A stretch of DNA of 64,000 nt from Pseudomonadota bacterium (GCA_016705325.1 JADIYJ010000003.1:1-64000), one strand, 5' to 3'; counted from the stretch's first letter, positions 45,317 through 54,501 are shown. The notes: generated from the letters alone by a model not told the origin. Made by a program: numbers and translations.

Positions 45317-45762
45317 TGGTCGGCAGGTCGACGCACTACGAGGTTCTGCTTACCCAAGGCGCTGAGCAGAACCTCGAGTCGATCTGCGACTACATCTCCG
45401 AGTTCGACCGTGTGGCCAACGCCAACCACGGGCTTGACCGCTTGATCGAGGTCGAGGCGGGGCTCGCCCAGTTCCCTGAGCGTGGGACTTATCCCAAGGA
45501 ACTCGTGGCACTGGGCATCAAGGAATACCGCCAGACGGCGTTCAAGCCCTACCGGGTGATCTATCGCGTCGTGGGCGGCCAGGCCGTCATCTACCTGATC
45601 GTCGACGGCCGCCGCGGGACATGCAGTCCGTGCTGGCACGTCGGCTGCTGGGCGCTTGACCCGCAGCAACTCGGGGTGAGCTACCGCAGTGCCTGGCTGG
45701 TCGAGCACAAGATCATGCAGGCGATGCGGCTGCGCTACCGCATCTCGAATGCTTCCTGGTGA
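45316..45762 (+). CDS. parE: ParE/RelE-family toxin with 2-base insertion and read-on tail
   Basis: Residues 1-100 (YEVLLTQGAEQNLESICDYISEFD, GLDRLIEVEAGLAQFPERGTYPKELVALGIKEYRQTAFKPYRVIYRVVGGQAVIYLIVDGRR) are a normal ParE-type toxin. A CG dinucleotide gained near 45618 shifts the frame. Without it the end would read RRDMQSVLARRLLGA and stop at 45659. As read, a foreign tail of about 47 residues follows and overlaps the convergent reductase gene. The tail probably impairs or alters activity. ParE toxins target gyrase and related RelE proteins cut mRNA. Sequence error is possible. Confidence 0.85.
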   Translation: MVGRSTHYEVLLTQGAEQNLESICDYISEFDRVANANHGLDRLIEVEAGLAQFPERGTYPKELVALGIKEYRQTAFKPYRVIYRVVGGQAVIYLIVDGRRGTCSPCWHVGCWALDPQQLGVSYRSAWLVEHKIMQAMRLRYRISNASW

Positions 45763-47057
45763 AAGCTGAATCGGCCGGGCAGCGCGTCGTGCAACTCCTG
45801 CTTCAGTTTCTCCGCCAGACCTCGCGGCCCGCAGAACCAGATTTCCGCGCGCCGTCCGCGCTCCTGCGCCGCCACGATCTCCTTCGCCTCCAGCACCTCC
45901 CCCTGCCGGGCGCCATGGATCTTCAGGCGCACGCCGGGAAGAGACGCGCACAACGATTCCAGGCGGGCGACGAACGGATCGCCGTCGCGATCGCGCGTGC
46001 AGTAATGCAGGTCGGCGGCGGGGGCGCCGGCGGCGTCGGCCTGCAGCGATTCGAGCCAGGCGAGGAACGGAGTGACACCGATCCCGCCGGCGATCCAGAC
46101 CTGGCGTGCCCGCGGGTCGAGGCGTGCGATGTGGAAGCGGCCGTAAGGCCCCTCGACCTTCACGGCCTGACCCGCACGCAGCCGGCCGGCGAGGCCGCGC
46201 GTGTAATCGCCCAGCGCCTTGATCTTGAAATCGACGGTCCGGTCGCCGCGATCCGCGCTGGCGATGGTGAACGGATGGGCGCCCTCGCCGGGATCAAGGG
46301 TGATGAACGCGAACTGGCCTGGACGATGTCCACGCCAGCCCGCTTCGAGCCGGCAGCGCACGCCGACGACGTCGGGCGCCGGATGATCGACGGCGACGAC
46401 GGTCCCCGCCACCTGACGCTTGCGGCCGATGCTTCCGACCAGCGCCAGCACGCTGCCGTACGCGCCGGCAACGATCAGGAGCGCGAGCAGTGCGCCCAGC
46501 GGTTGCGTCCAGTAGTCGGTCGGCGCCCACGTGACGGCGTGGAACGCCAGCGTCAGGTAGAGCACCGGCATCGCCTGATGCAGCAAGCGCCACGGCCGGT
46601 AGGGAAAGCGCTTCCACAGCGCGAGCACCAGCATGGCCAGCAGGACATAGATGCCCCACTCGGCCATGTCCTTGGACAGGGCGCGCAACACGTCCGGCAA
46701 ACCGATGAATTTCTCCTTGGGCACCTTGCCCGCGCTGCCGATCGTGGCCTTGAGGATGCTGCCCGCGACTTCTTTCGTCGCCCAGTGCACGACGGCGAAG
46801 CCGGCGGCGAGGATGCCTGCCCACTTGTGCGTCTGGTACATGCGGTCGAGCCCGCCGAGCGGCCGTTCCAGCCACGCCGGGCGCGCGGCCAGGTACGTCG
46901 CGAGCGACATCATCGCGATCGCCAGCAATCCGCTCAGGTTGAGCGTTTCCTGCCGCACGATCCAGGGCAGGCTGCCGCGCCGCGCGGCGGTGGAAATGTC
47001 CAGGCCCCACGCCAGCGCGACGAGCACGATCAGACCGCCTATGAGGGTTTTCACCAC
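45735..47057 (-). CDS. Ferric-reductase-like transmembrane flavoprotein (ferredoxin reductase family)
   Basis: The 440-residue protein has a six-helix ferric-reductase-like membrane domain (about 1-215) with histidines suited to heme (MYQTHKWAGILAAGFAVVHW; RLLHQAMPVLYLTLAFHAV). A ferredoxin-NADP-reductase module follows: GHRPGQFAFITLD (FAD), HPFTIAS, VEGPYGRFHI and VWIAGGIGVTPFLAWLESL (NAD(P)), with the end EIWFCGPRGLAEKLKQEL. It should pass electrons from NAD(P)H across the membrane, possibly to heme or the neighbouring cytochromes. Downstream on the same strand is a ParE toxin tail it overlaps only because that toxin is frameshifted. Confidence 0.9.
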   Translation of the reverse strand: MVKTLIGGLIVLVALAWGLDISTAARRGSLPWIVRQETLNLSGLLAIAMMSLATYLAARPAWLERPLGGLDRMYQTHKWAGILAAGFAVVHWATKEVAGSILKATIGSAGKVPKEKFIGLPDVLRALSKDMAEWGIYVLLAMLVLALWKRFPYRPWRLLHQAMPVLYLTLAFHAVTWAPTDYWTQPLGALLALLIVAGAYGSVLALVGSIGRKRQVAGTVVAVDHPAPDVVGVRCRLEAGWRGHRPGQFAFITLDPGEGAHPFTIASADRGDRTVDFKIKALGDYTRGLAGRLRAGQAVKVEGPYGRFHIARLDPRARQVWIAGGIGVTPFLAWLESLQADAAGAPAADLHYCTRDRDGDPFVARLESLCASLPGVRLKIHGARQGEVLEAKEIVAAQERGRRAEIWFCGPRGLAEKLKQELHDALPGRFSFHQEAFEMR

Positions 47058-47072
47058 GCATCTCCGCTCGAA

Positions 47073-47483
47073 TCAGTTGCCCTGCGGCGCAGCGCCGGCC
47101 GGTGGCGGCAGGTCGTCGCGGCAGCGCCGCTTGCTGCACTCGACACCCGGACGCTGCCCGTCCTGCCGCGCGCGGCCGGCCTTCGCGTCGCGGAGGCGCG
47201 AGTCGAGCACCTCGCCGGTCTGAGGGTTCACGTGCAGCTTGACGCGCTCGCCGTTCCGATCGGTGGCCTTCACTTCGTAGTTGCCGTGCTCGCGCTCGAT
47301 CTTCTCGATGTTGCCGTAACCGGCGGCTTCGAGCCTCTGGTGGACTTGCGGGATTGACAGCCACGGTCGCTGCGCGCCAGGCGTGCCGGGCACGGGCCGG
47401 ACATTCTCCGCGAGGGCGGCGAATGTGAAGGCGCCGACGGCGATCGAGAAGGCGATGCCGCAAACGAGCAATCTGGCATTCAT
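47073..47483 (-). CDS. Exported PepSY-domain protein
   Basis: The 136-residue protein has a signal peptide (LLVCGIAFSIAVGAFTFAALA). A single PepSY-like unit follows: PWLSIPQVHQRLEAAGYGNIEKIEREHGNYEVKATDRNGERVKLHVNPQTGEVLDSRLRD. Small periplasmic PepSY proteins often accompany sensors and cytochromes. ATG 47483 has AAGGA seven bases upstream. The C-terminal part is Arg/Cys/Pro-rich (CSKRRCRDDLPPPAG). It lies directly upstream of the flavoprotein gene, with a 15-base gap, and downstream of the cytochrome genes on the same strand. Confidence 0.87.
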   Translation of the reverse strand: MNARLLVCGIAFSIAVGAFTFAALAENVRPVPGTPGAQRPWLSIPQVHQRLEAAGYGNIEKIEREHGNYEVKATDRNGERVKLHVNPQTGEVLDSRLRDAKAGRARQDGQRPGVECSKRRCRDDLPPPAGAAPQGN

Positions 47484-47530
47484 GTTCCATTCCTTTGATG
47501 AGGGGATGTCGTCGCAGCGAAGCAGGAGCG

Positions 47531-48031
47531 TCAGTCGTCGTAGTAGCCGCGCTCGGCGTCCACGTGGCAGGCGGCGCAGTTGGCCCGTGTGCGCACGTCT
47601 TTGTGCCGCCACTCCCAGGCTGGCACCTTGCGATGCTCGCGCACCCACTGGGGCAGTTCCGTGATGCGCTGCGGCGCGCTGTTCGGGTCGACGCCGTCGA
47701 GCAGCTTGCCGCTGTAACGGGAACCGCCGGTGTCGGCCGCGTTGGCGACGAGATAGCGGGCGATCCTGGCGGCCGTTTCCGCGTCGACGCTCGCGTCGTC
47801 GCCGAAGTGGCTCTTGATCTCGCCCATCATGCGTCGCCAGGAGCTGGCAGGCAGCATCGCGGGGGGAAAGGCCAGGTGGCAGCTGCCGCACTCCTCCTTC
47901 ACCACCGGATCGGCGACCGGAGCGTAGAAGTGACTGCCCCCGGCGATGGCGCGTTCGAGCACGACGGCGGAGAATCCGAAGGCGATGCAGCCGAGGACGA
48001 GCGGGCGCAGCGGAATGCGGGGAAGATTCAT
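47531..48031 (-). CDS. Small diheme cytochrome c
   Basis: The 166-residue exported protein (signal peptide near 1-30) has two heme-binding sites: CGSCH (48-52) and CAACH (152-156). The text CGSCHLAFPPAMLPASSWRRMMGEIKSHFGDDASVD matches the N-terminal part of diheme cytochrome c of the DHC family found next to SHP in proteobacteria. The last residues are GYYDD. It is co-directional with the DUF1924 cytochrome gene (31 bases) and the PepSY gene, so one operon is likely. It should be an electron carrier in the periplasm. Confidence 0.93.
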   Translation of the reverse strand: MNLPRIPLRPLVLGCIAFGFSAVVLERAIAGGSHFYAPVADPVVKEECGSCHLAFPPAMLPASSWRRMMGEIKSHFGDDASVDAETAARIARYLVANAADTGGSRYSGKLLDGVDPNSAPQRITELPQWVREHRKVPAWEWRHKDVRTRANCAACHVDAERGYYDD

Positions 48032-48062
48032 GTCGGTTTCCTCGAAACGGGTTGAGCGGGAG

Positions 48063-48464
48063 TCACTGGCCCACCATGTAGGTGAGCCAGTCGCCTTTCT
48101 CCTGCGCCGTGCATTCGCGCCCCAGCACTTCGTTGCAGTTGCGCGTGAACCATTTCTCGACCTTGGCGGGATCGGTGTAGCGCCCAGGGGCGGCCGACAC
48201 GGCGACCGGGTCGATGGGCTTGCCGGCCAGCGTGCGGCCGGCGCTGCGCGTATTCTTGCCGTGACAGGTGGTGCAGGCGGGAGTGTCGGGCTTGCCGCTG
48301 GCGAAGATCCGCGTGTGCAGAGCCCGGCCGCGCTCGGCGGTGAAGCCCGCGGATTTCGCGGCTGCGGCATAGCGCGCGAGCAGGTCTTCGCGCGGGCCGG
48401 CGCTGCCGGCCGCGCTCAGCGCCAGCGCGGCGACCCCGGCGACGACGATGAGCGTGTTCTTCAT
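48063..48464 (-). CDS. Monoheme cytochrome c, SHP/DUF1924-type
   Basis: The 133-residue exported protein carries one CTTCH site (Cys64, Cys67, His68). GPREDLLARYAAAAKSAGFTAERGRALHTR and SAAPGRYTDPAKVEKWFTRNCNEVLGRECTAQEKGDWLTYMVG match DUF1924. This family includes the Rhodobacter sphaeroides heme protein, which binds oxygen or small nitrogen ligands at heme with an Asn ligand. Signal peptide is MKNTLIVVAGVAALALSAAG. GGGAG lies ten bases upstream of ATG 48464. In related genomes it is an obligate neighbour of the diheme cytochrome. Confidence 0.92.
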   Translation of the reverse strand: MKNTLIVVAGVAALALSAAGSAGPREDLLARYAAAAKSAGFTAERGRALHTRIFASGKPDTPACTTCHGKNTRSAGRTLAGKPIDPVAVSAAPGRYTDPAKVEKWFTRNCNEVLGRECTAQEKGDWLTYMVGQ

Positions 48465-48589
48465 GGTTGCTCCCTGCGGCGATGCATCGATGGAGCGCAC
48501 TTTGCGCCGCGCGACCTGAACTCGAACTGAATCCGCCGTTCATCCTGCGTTCAGGATCGCGGCGCTAGAAGACCGCAGCGGAAGACCTG

Positions 48590-48970
48590 ATGGAAACCAC
48601 GATGCCCGACAGGACCTCGCACTCGACGCACGCGGTGCTGGCGGCACTGGCCGCGGCGCTGATCCTGACCGTGACCGTCGGCGGCGCAGCCTCGGCAGGC
48701 GAGACGAGCGATCACGAACGCGCGCGCGAGGCGCTGGAGGCGGGCGAGATACTGCCGCTACGGACGATCCTCGAGCGGATCGAGCGCGACTATCCGGGGC
48801 GTGTCATGGAGGTCGAGCTGGAGCGCTCGCGTGAAGGCTGGATCTACGAGATCAAGCTGCTGCGCAAAGGCGGCGCCCTGGTCAAGCTCGAGGTCGATGC
48901 CCGCGACGGCGCGGTGCTCGGCGTCAAGAGCAAGGGCGACCGGCCGCCGAGCCGCGACGAGATTCGCTGA
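48590..48970 (+). CDS. Exported PepSY-domain protein preceding the two-component genes
   Basis: The 126-residue protein has an N-terminal signal (LAALAAALILTVTVGGAASA) and one PepSY unit: EALEAGEILPLRTILERIERDYPGRVMEVELERSREGWIYEIKLLRKGGALVKLEVDARDGAVLGVKS. Its stop overlaps the ATG of the response regulator, so it is co-translated with it. Such proteins probably act as periplasmic partners or inhibitors of the sensor kinase. It diverges from the cytochrome genes, with 126 bases between the starts. An in-frame ATG four residues later (48602) could also be used. Confidence 0.88.
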   Translation: METTMPDRTSHSTHAVLAALAAALILTVTVGGAASAGETSDHERAREALEAGEILPLRTILERIERDYPGRVMEVELERSREGWIYEIKLLRKGGALVKLEVDARDGAVLGVKSKGDRPPSRDEIR

Positions 48971-49632
48971 TGCGCATTCTGGTCGTGGAGGACGAGCCGA
49001 CGCTGGCCGCGCAGCTGGTCGAAGGGGTGAACGCGGCGGGGTACGTGACGGATCGCGCCGGCAACGGCGTCGACGCGCACTTCATGGGCGACACCGAGCC
49101 CTACGACGCGGTAGTGCTCGACCTCGGCCTGCCGCAGATGGACGGCATCACCGTGCTCAGGAAGTGGCGCGCCGCCGGCCGCACGATGCCCGTGCTGATC
49201 CTGACCGCGCGCGACAGCTGGCACGAAAAGGTGGCCGGCATCGACGCCGGTGCCGACGACTACCTGACGAAGCCCTTCCACATGGAGGAGCTGCTCGCCC
49301 GCTTGCGCGCGCTCATCCGCCGCGCCGGCGGACACGCGGGCGCCGAGCTGGTCTGCGGTCCGCTGACCCTGGACACCCGCAGCAGCCGCGCCCGCGTGTC
49401 GGGCCAGGCCCTGTCGCTCACCAGCCACGAATATCGCGTGCTGGCCTACCTGATGCACCACCGGGGCGAGATCGTCTCGCGCAGCGAACTGATCCAGCAC
49501 ATCTACGCGCAGGACTTCGATCGCGATTCGAACACGATCGAAGTCTTCGTCGGCCGTCTGCGCAAGAAGCTGCCGCCCGACCTGATCGAAACCGTGCGCG
49601 GACTGGGCTACCGCCTCGCCTGTTGGTCATGA
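48970..49632 (+). CDS. OmpR/PhoP-type response regulator
   Basis: The 220-residue protein has a receiver domain (MRILVVEDEPTLAAQL, phosphorylation site Asp51 in VVLDLGLPQMDG, conserved LTKPFH) and a winged-helix DNA-binding domain (LTSHEYRVLAYLMHHRGEIVSRSELIQHIYAQDFDRDSNTIEVFVGRLRKKLPPDLIETVRGLGYRL). Phosphorylated by the following kinase, it should control the adjacent cytochrome and PepSY genes, which is an inference from position. It overlaps the PepSY stop by one base. Confidence 0.96.
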   Translation: MRILVVEDEPTLAAQLVEGVNAAGYVTDRAGNGVDAHFMGDTEPYDAVVLDLGLPQMDGITVLRKWRAAGRTMPVLILTARDSWHEKVAGIDAGADDYLTKPFHMEELLARLRALIRRAGGHAGAELVCGPLTLDTRSSRARVSGQALSLTSHEYRVLAYLMHHRGEIVSRSELIQHIYAQDFDRDSNTIEVFVGRLRKKLPPDLIETVRGLGYRLACWS

Positions 49633-49687
49633 GCGCCGCGTGGCTGCGCGAAGCCGCGTCGGCGGCGAGCCTGGGGGAGGTTACTCA

Positions 49688-51049
49688 TTGACCTCGTTGC
49701 GCTTCCGCCTGCTCTTCGGCACGCTGTTCTGGATCGCCGCGTCCGTCCTCGTCGCCGGCTGGGGGCTGGGCAGGCTGTTTCATCAGCACGTCTCCGCCCA
49801 GTTCCACGCGGAGCTGCAAACCCATCTGGACCAGTTGACCGCCCATCTGGAGATCGACGACCAGGGCCGGCCCACGCTGAACCTGCCGCTCGGCGATCCG
49901 CGCTTCGACAAGCCGTTCTCCGGTCTCTACTGGCAGATTGACCGGCTCTCCGAAGCTGGCGTTCCGGCCTCGGGGGCCGCGCTGCGTTCGCGCTCCCTGT
50001 GGGATCAGGCGCTGGCCATCCCGGCGAACGCGCTCGCTGACGGCGAGGTTCACCAGCACCGGATCATCGGCCCGCGGGGAGCGATGCTGGGTGCGGTGGA
50101 GCGCAGCCTGACGCTCGAAGACCGGCCGCTGCAGTTGATCGTCGCTGCCGACGAGCGCCTGATGATCGAGCCGGTCGCCCGCTTCAAGGGCGAGCTCTGG
50201 CTGGCGCTGGGCGTCCTGGGATTCGGGCTGGCGCTGGCGGCGCTGCTGCAGGTGTTCGTCGGCCTGGCGCCGTTGCGCAAGCTGCAGGCCGCGCTCGGAC
50301 GCGTGCGCGACGGCCAGGCGCAGCGGATGGAAGGCCGCTTCCCGAGCGAACTCACGCCGCTGGTGACGGAGTTCAACAGCGTGCTCATGCAGAACGCCGA
50401 GGTCGTCGCGCGGGCGCGCACGCAGGCCGGCAACCTCGCTCACGCGCTGAAGACGCCGCTCAGCGTGCTCGCCAATGCCGCGGATGCCCCCGAGAACAGG
50501 AACACCGATCTGGCGCGGTTGGTGGCCGCCCAGATCGAGACGGCGCGCAAGCAGGTGGACTATCACCTCGCGCGTGCCCAGGCCGTCGCCACGGCGCGCC
50601 TGCCCGGCGCGCGCACGCCGGTCGAGCCCGTCGTCGAAGGACTGCTGCGCACGATGCGCCGCATCCATGCCGGACGCGGCCTCGAATTGCACGTCGAACC
50701 GATGCCTTCGTCGCTCGCCTTCCGCGGCGAAGAACACGACCTGCAGGAAATGCTCGGCAACCTGATCGACAACGCGTGCAAGTGGGCGCGCTCACGCGTC
50801 GAGATCCGGGCGCACGACGGGCAAGGGCGCCTGCTGGTCTCGGTCGACGACGACGGCAAGGGGGTCGCGGCCGGCCAGAGAGACGCGATTCTCCGCCGCG
50901 GTGTTCGGGCCGACGAGCAGGTTGCCGGCACGGGACTGGGACTCGCCATTGTCGGCGACCTGGCGCACATGTACGGTGGGAGCCTCATGTTGGCGGACTC
51001 CCCGCTGGGCGGACTGCGAGCAGTCCTGAGCTTGGCGTCGGCGCGCTGA
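49688..51049 (+). CDS. Sensor histidine kinase (PhoQ/QseC-like)
   Basis: The protein has two membrane segments (about 8-28 and 170-193) around a periplasmic domain of 140 residues. A HAMP-like part (LAPLRKLQAALGRVRDGQAQ) leads to the H-box AGNLAHALKTPLSVLAN (His252), followed by an N-box GNLIDNACKW and G1/G2 boxes VDDDGKGV and GTGLGLAIV. A TTG at 49688 has GGGAGG seven bases upstream and starts TSLRFRLLFG, the usual kinase head. An upstream GTG at 49640 in the same frame is possible but has no ribosome site. Partner of the preceding regulator. Confidence 0.92.
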   Translation: MTSLRFRLLFGTLFWIAASVLVAGWGLGRLFHQHVSAQFHAELQTHLDQLTAHLEIDDQGRPTLNLPLGDPRFDKPFSGLYWQIDRLSEAGVPASGAALRSRSLWDQALAIPANALADGEVHQHRIIGPRGAMLGAVERSLTLEDRPLQLIVAADERLMIEPVARFKGELWLALGVLGFGLALAALLQVFVGLAPLRKLQAALGRVRDGQAQRMEGRFPSELTPLVTEFNSVLMQNAEVVARARTQAGNLAHALKTPLSVLANAADAPENRNTDLARLVAAQIETARKQVDYHLARAQAVATARLPGARTPVEPVVEGLLRTMRRIHAGRGLELHVEPMPSSLAFRGEEHDLQEMLGNLIDNACKWARSRVEIRAHDGQGRLLVSVDDDGKGVAAGQRDAILRRGVRADEQVAGTGLGLAIVGDLAHMYGGSLMLADSPLGGLRAVLSLASAR

Positions 51050-51275
51050 AGACGCGTGCCCGAAGAGCGCACGCTCGCGGTCATGATCCGGCATTCCGAT
51101 CGGGTCTCGATCGACAAATCGGGTGCGTGCTGCCGGACGTCGGTGGCGGCGGTCTGTCCTCGTTCGCCGATCGTTCGCGCCGGGCAGCGGACCTGTACAG
51201 AGCCGTAAAGCGGGCAGCGCTGGCGCAAGATCGGGCGGCGCAGCAGAATGATGCACACCTTGTGAACGGAGCCGG

Positions 51276-51560
51276 ATGAAGGCGTACATGGCCCTGCTGT
51301 CCGAGGCCCGCGCGTGCAGGCACTGCGCCGAGCATCTGCCGTTCGGCCCGCGGCCGGAGTGCGCGCCGCTGTGGCGCGATCGGGCGGCACTGACCGAGTG
51401 CGTGCGGGCGTGGCGCGACTTCGCGCCGAACGTGATCCCGCTGCCGCACCCGAGCCCGCGCAACGACGGCTGATTGCGCAGCCAGTCGTGGTTCGCGGCC
51501 GAACTGGTGCCTGCGCTGCGGACGAGGGTCGCGGCGGTGCTGGCGCGCAGCGAACGATGA
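51276..51560 (+). pseudogene. Uracil-DNA-glycosylase-family gene, internally deleted
   Basis: The text KAYMALLSEARACRHCAEHLPFGPRP matches the N-terminus of family 4/5-like uracil-DNA glycosylases, whose normal continuation should be about 120 residues of catalytic domain. Here it jumps straight to ECAPLWRDRAALTECVRAWRDFAPNVIPLPHPSPRN, the C-terminal part with the conserved HPSPRN loop. A tryptophan codon then appears as stop TGA (51471-51473). Reading past it gives SQSWFAAELVPALRTRVAAVLARSER, which finishes the family and stops at 51560. Deletion plus nonsense mutation inactivate the gene. Confidence 0.82.
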
Positions 51561-51705
51561 TGACCATCCTGCGTCGTGTCGATCCGGTGCGGCCAGCGCG
51601 CCGCGGCACCGACCCGTTCGCCGGGTGCACCGCTCCAGGTCATTGATCCGATTGCGGTTCCTGTTCACGGTCAAGGTGGCGCATTTCGGCCGAGCTGAGC
51701 GCGTC

Positions 51706-53876
51706 TCAGGCCCTGCCGACGGCCACGTTCCGTACCCCGCGTGACGGCAGCAACCGCTCGAGGTACTGCTCGATCGGGAATCGAAACACGCCGCGCAAAT
51801 TGATGCCCTCGGTGCGGGTCGGGGCGATCCGCCCGATCAGTTCGGGTGGCACGGCGGTCGAGCGTCGCGCATTCCATCGATCGAGGGCGGCCTGCATTTC
51901 GTCGTCGCGCCCGGCCTGATAGCCGGCGACCCGCCCGGTGTAGATGGCGCGCTTCGATGCGTTCACGGCCTCGCCGCGGTTGAGCACGCGCAGCAACTCG
52001 CGGCGGAAGGTCGCATTGACGAAGTAGTCGGCGAGAAAGACCGTACGGAGCAGCTTGCCGAGTTGCACCATGGCCTCGCAGAGCGGATCGCCGCGCGAGG
52101 CGGAGCCGAAGCGCGCCAAGGCGTGGACGGCGCTGGTATGCCCGCGATGCACCGAGGCCACCAGATGCACGATCGACTCCCAGTGATCGACGATCTTCTG
52201 GACGTCGATCCGGGCGTGACAGATCGAGCGGATGGCTTCGGGAACCGCCGTGCCGCGGGCGATGAACAGGTGCCGGTCCTTCAGCGCCTTCAGGCGTGGA
52301 CACAGATCGAAGCCGAGCAAACGAGCCAGCGTCATCGCGACGTCGGTGTAGCCGTGCGTATCGACGGCGAGTTGCGCCGTCTCGAGGCGCTCATCGCGCA
52401 CGACGCCCTCGATCGCCGCGCCGGCCTGTCGCTCGTTGAGCACGATCGGCTGGGCGTAGGAGATGCCCCAGTTGTCGCGAACGTGGGAGTAGATGCCGAC
52501 CGAGGGCGTCTGGCGCCGCGGGTCGACGCGGGCCTGCCAGACGCGCTTGCTGGTCTCGCGGCTCATCAGGTCGGAGGAGGCGAGATCCGACCGCCCCCAG
52601 GTGCTGGCGATGGGATGGCGGGGGCGGAGAGTTGCGGGATCATGCGCGCGGTCTCGGCGGCCGAGAGCGCCGTGCCATGCGCCAGAATCCCCGCGTAGAC
52701 CATGAGCAGTTCCTTGTCTGAGCGGGGCTCGCGGCCGAGCATGATCCAGCTGAAGCGGACCTCGGCGGCGAGCGGGGTCAGATGCAGCTCGTCGTCGACG
52801 CGCAACTCGCCCGCGACCGCAGCGTCGGCGACCCGGGCAATCGCGTGCTGCGACGGCTCGAGGAGCGGCTCGAGAAACGCGCCGGCTTCGGTCGGCAGCG
52901 CCAGACGCCGGTACTGTGCCCGCCGGGTCTGCTGCCAGCGCTCGGCCGGGATGAACAGCCGCTCGCGGCTGCGGAACGCGAAGCTGTGTTCGATCCAGAC
53001 CGTGCCATTACGCAGTGCCCGGCGCAGCGCCAGCAGCGTCGCCACCTCGATGGTGCGTACCGGCTCGCCGATGCGCGCCCCCACGGCCGGCGGCCGGCTG
53101 GCCAGCCGACGGGCATAGCGGCGCAGAATCGCGTCTGGCAGGTCGGTGAGCTGGTGGTCAACGCCGAGGCGGTACCGGCAATCAATGCGCTCGAGCAGCG
53201 AATCGATCTGCCGCGTCGAATGCTTGGCGGGCGCCGCCCACAACCAGGTCTGGGTGGTCATGCCATCCGGGCGCGGCTCGGTCAGCGTGCCATACCACTC
53301 GGCCCGCAGGAGCGGCTTGACCGTCTCGAGGATCGATCGGGCCAGCACGGCCTCGTGGCTGCGGACCGCCTTGCGAATCAGCATGCGCAGATCCCGCTCG
53401 CGCGGCACCAGCAGGCGGTGCTTGTACAGCCATCGTCGTGCAAAACCGAGCAGTCGTTGCCGATCGATCGTGCGCGACAGCTCATCGCGCAGCACGCGGA
53501 CGAGCGCGCGGCGTTGCGCCTCGGTCAGCGGCTGGAAGCCGAGCGTCGTGCAGGCGACATCCTGATGCTCGAACAACGTACGCCGACGCCGATACATCGC
53601 GCGCAGCGACGCCAGATCCGGCGCGACGACGTTGAACTGATCGCCGAGGTGGCGCCACAGGGCCGGCGGCACCACGCCGACAGCCTCCAGCAGCCGTCCG
53701 CTCATGCGCAGGAACCCGATCTGCAGCGCCAGCCCGAGCATCAACCCCGGCTTGCGGCGCTCCTCGATCACGCGCCGTTCGGCGGCCGAGAAGTTGAAGA
53801 ACGCCTCGATCTCAAACCCGCTCAGCTCGCGCGGCAGGCGCTTGAGCCCGAGACAGGTCGTGTGCCAGTCGTTCAT
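51706..53876 (-). mobile_element. tnpA: Broken Tn3-family transposase
   Basis: The N-terminal half, ATG 53876 to 52566, reads LKRLPRELSGFEIEAFFNFSAAERRVIEERRKPGLMLGLALQIGFLRMSGRLLE and runs to the central region. A second frame, 52566-51706, holds part of the catalytic domain (NWGISYAQPIVLNERQAGAAIEGVVRDERLETAQLAVDTHGYTDVAMTLARLLGFDLCPRLKALKD) to the C-terminus. The stretch between, which should carry the first catalytic aspartate, is missing. The first frame ends in foreign-looking PSPAPGGGRISPPPT. No resolvase or 38-bp terminal repeats were found. It is a fossil of a transposon. Confidence 0.87.
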
Positions 53877-54152
53877 GTTCTTGTACCCCCCGCTCAGGGG
53901 CACCATAGCGGAGCGCCAACCGCGAACAGCAACCGTCTGATCAGCCTCGGAAATCTACGCCTGCCCGCTAGAATGCCCGACAGATCCTACCGGCACTTTT
54001 GGCACCGAAATCAAGGGGACCCCGGGTTGGACGCCGGCGCTTAGTCACCGAGTCTGCCGTGGCGCCGGATCGTGCACGGCGCCAACGACATGACCTGTCG
54101 TCGCGGCGGCGCAAGCTGTCCTCAAGGTGGGGTTCACCCGGGAGAGACGACG

Positions 54153-54347
54153 ATGTTCTGGATGTTTCTGCTGGCGGTGGTGCTGGGGGCCGTGTTCTTC
54201 AAGCTCGGCGTGTACTCGGTCGTGTTCGGCCTGGTCCAGCTCGCGGCGAAAGTGCTGTTCTTCGGGACCGGGCTGTTCCTGCTGGTCTACGCTGGGCGAT
54301 GGATCATGCACCGGCGGCGGGCGCGGCTGGTGCGGTGGGGGCACTGA
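54153..54347 (+). CDS. Small membrane protein, 64 aa
   Basis: The protein is FWMFLLAVVLGAVFFKLGVYSVVFGLVQLAAKVLFFGTGLFLLVYAGRWIMHRRRARLVRWGH, with about two transmembrane segments and a basic C-terminal tail that should lie inside the cell. GGAGAG stands before ATG 54153. No family is recognised. It is located between the Tn3 remnant and the WYL regulator and could belong to either. Small hydrophobic proteins of this kind are common and often unnamed. Confidence 0.65.
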   Translation: MFWMFLLAVVLGAVFFKLGVYSVVFGLVQLAAKVLFFGTGLFLLVYAGRWIMHRRRARLVRWGH

Positions 54348-54501
54348 GCGGGGTCGCGGGGTTTACCGATGCCGGAGGCGGCCGGTTCCGGTTAGAACAG
54401 GGCGAACAGCACAGGGACGGGGTTTCCATGACAACCGCAGGCTGGCCGCTTCCGGCGCCTTTCCGAAGGGCCCGTGAGTGCGATGTCCATCGAGTGACGC
54501 C

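Noticed and set aside
45759..47357. Long plus-strand open frame opposite the flavoprotein gene
   Set aside because: FAD and NAD(P) motifs lie on the minus strand; the plus-strand text has no recognisable features.
49629..49691. ATG overlapping the response-regulator stop as kinase start
   Set aside because: That ATG is in another frame and its short reading ends at 49691; the kinase frame has a TTG with a strong ribosome site at 49688.
53877..54060. Possible Tn3 terminal inverted repeat upstream of the transposase remnant
   Set aside because: No 38-bp repeat beginning with GGGG and no matching partner on the other side could be recognised.
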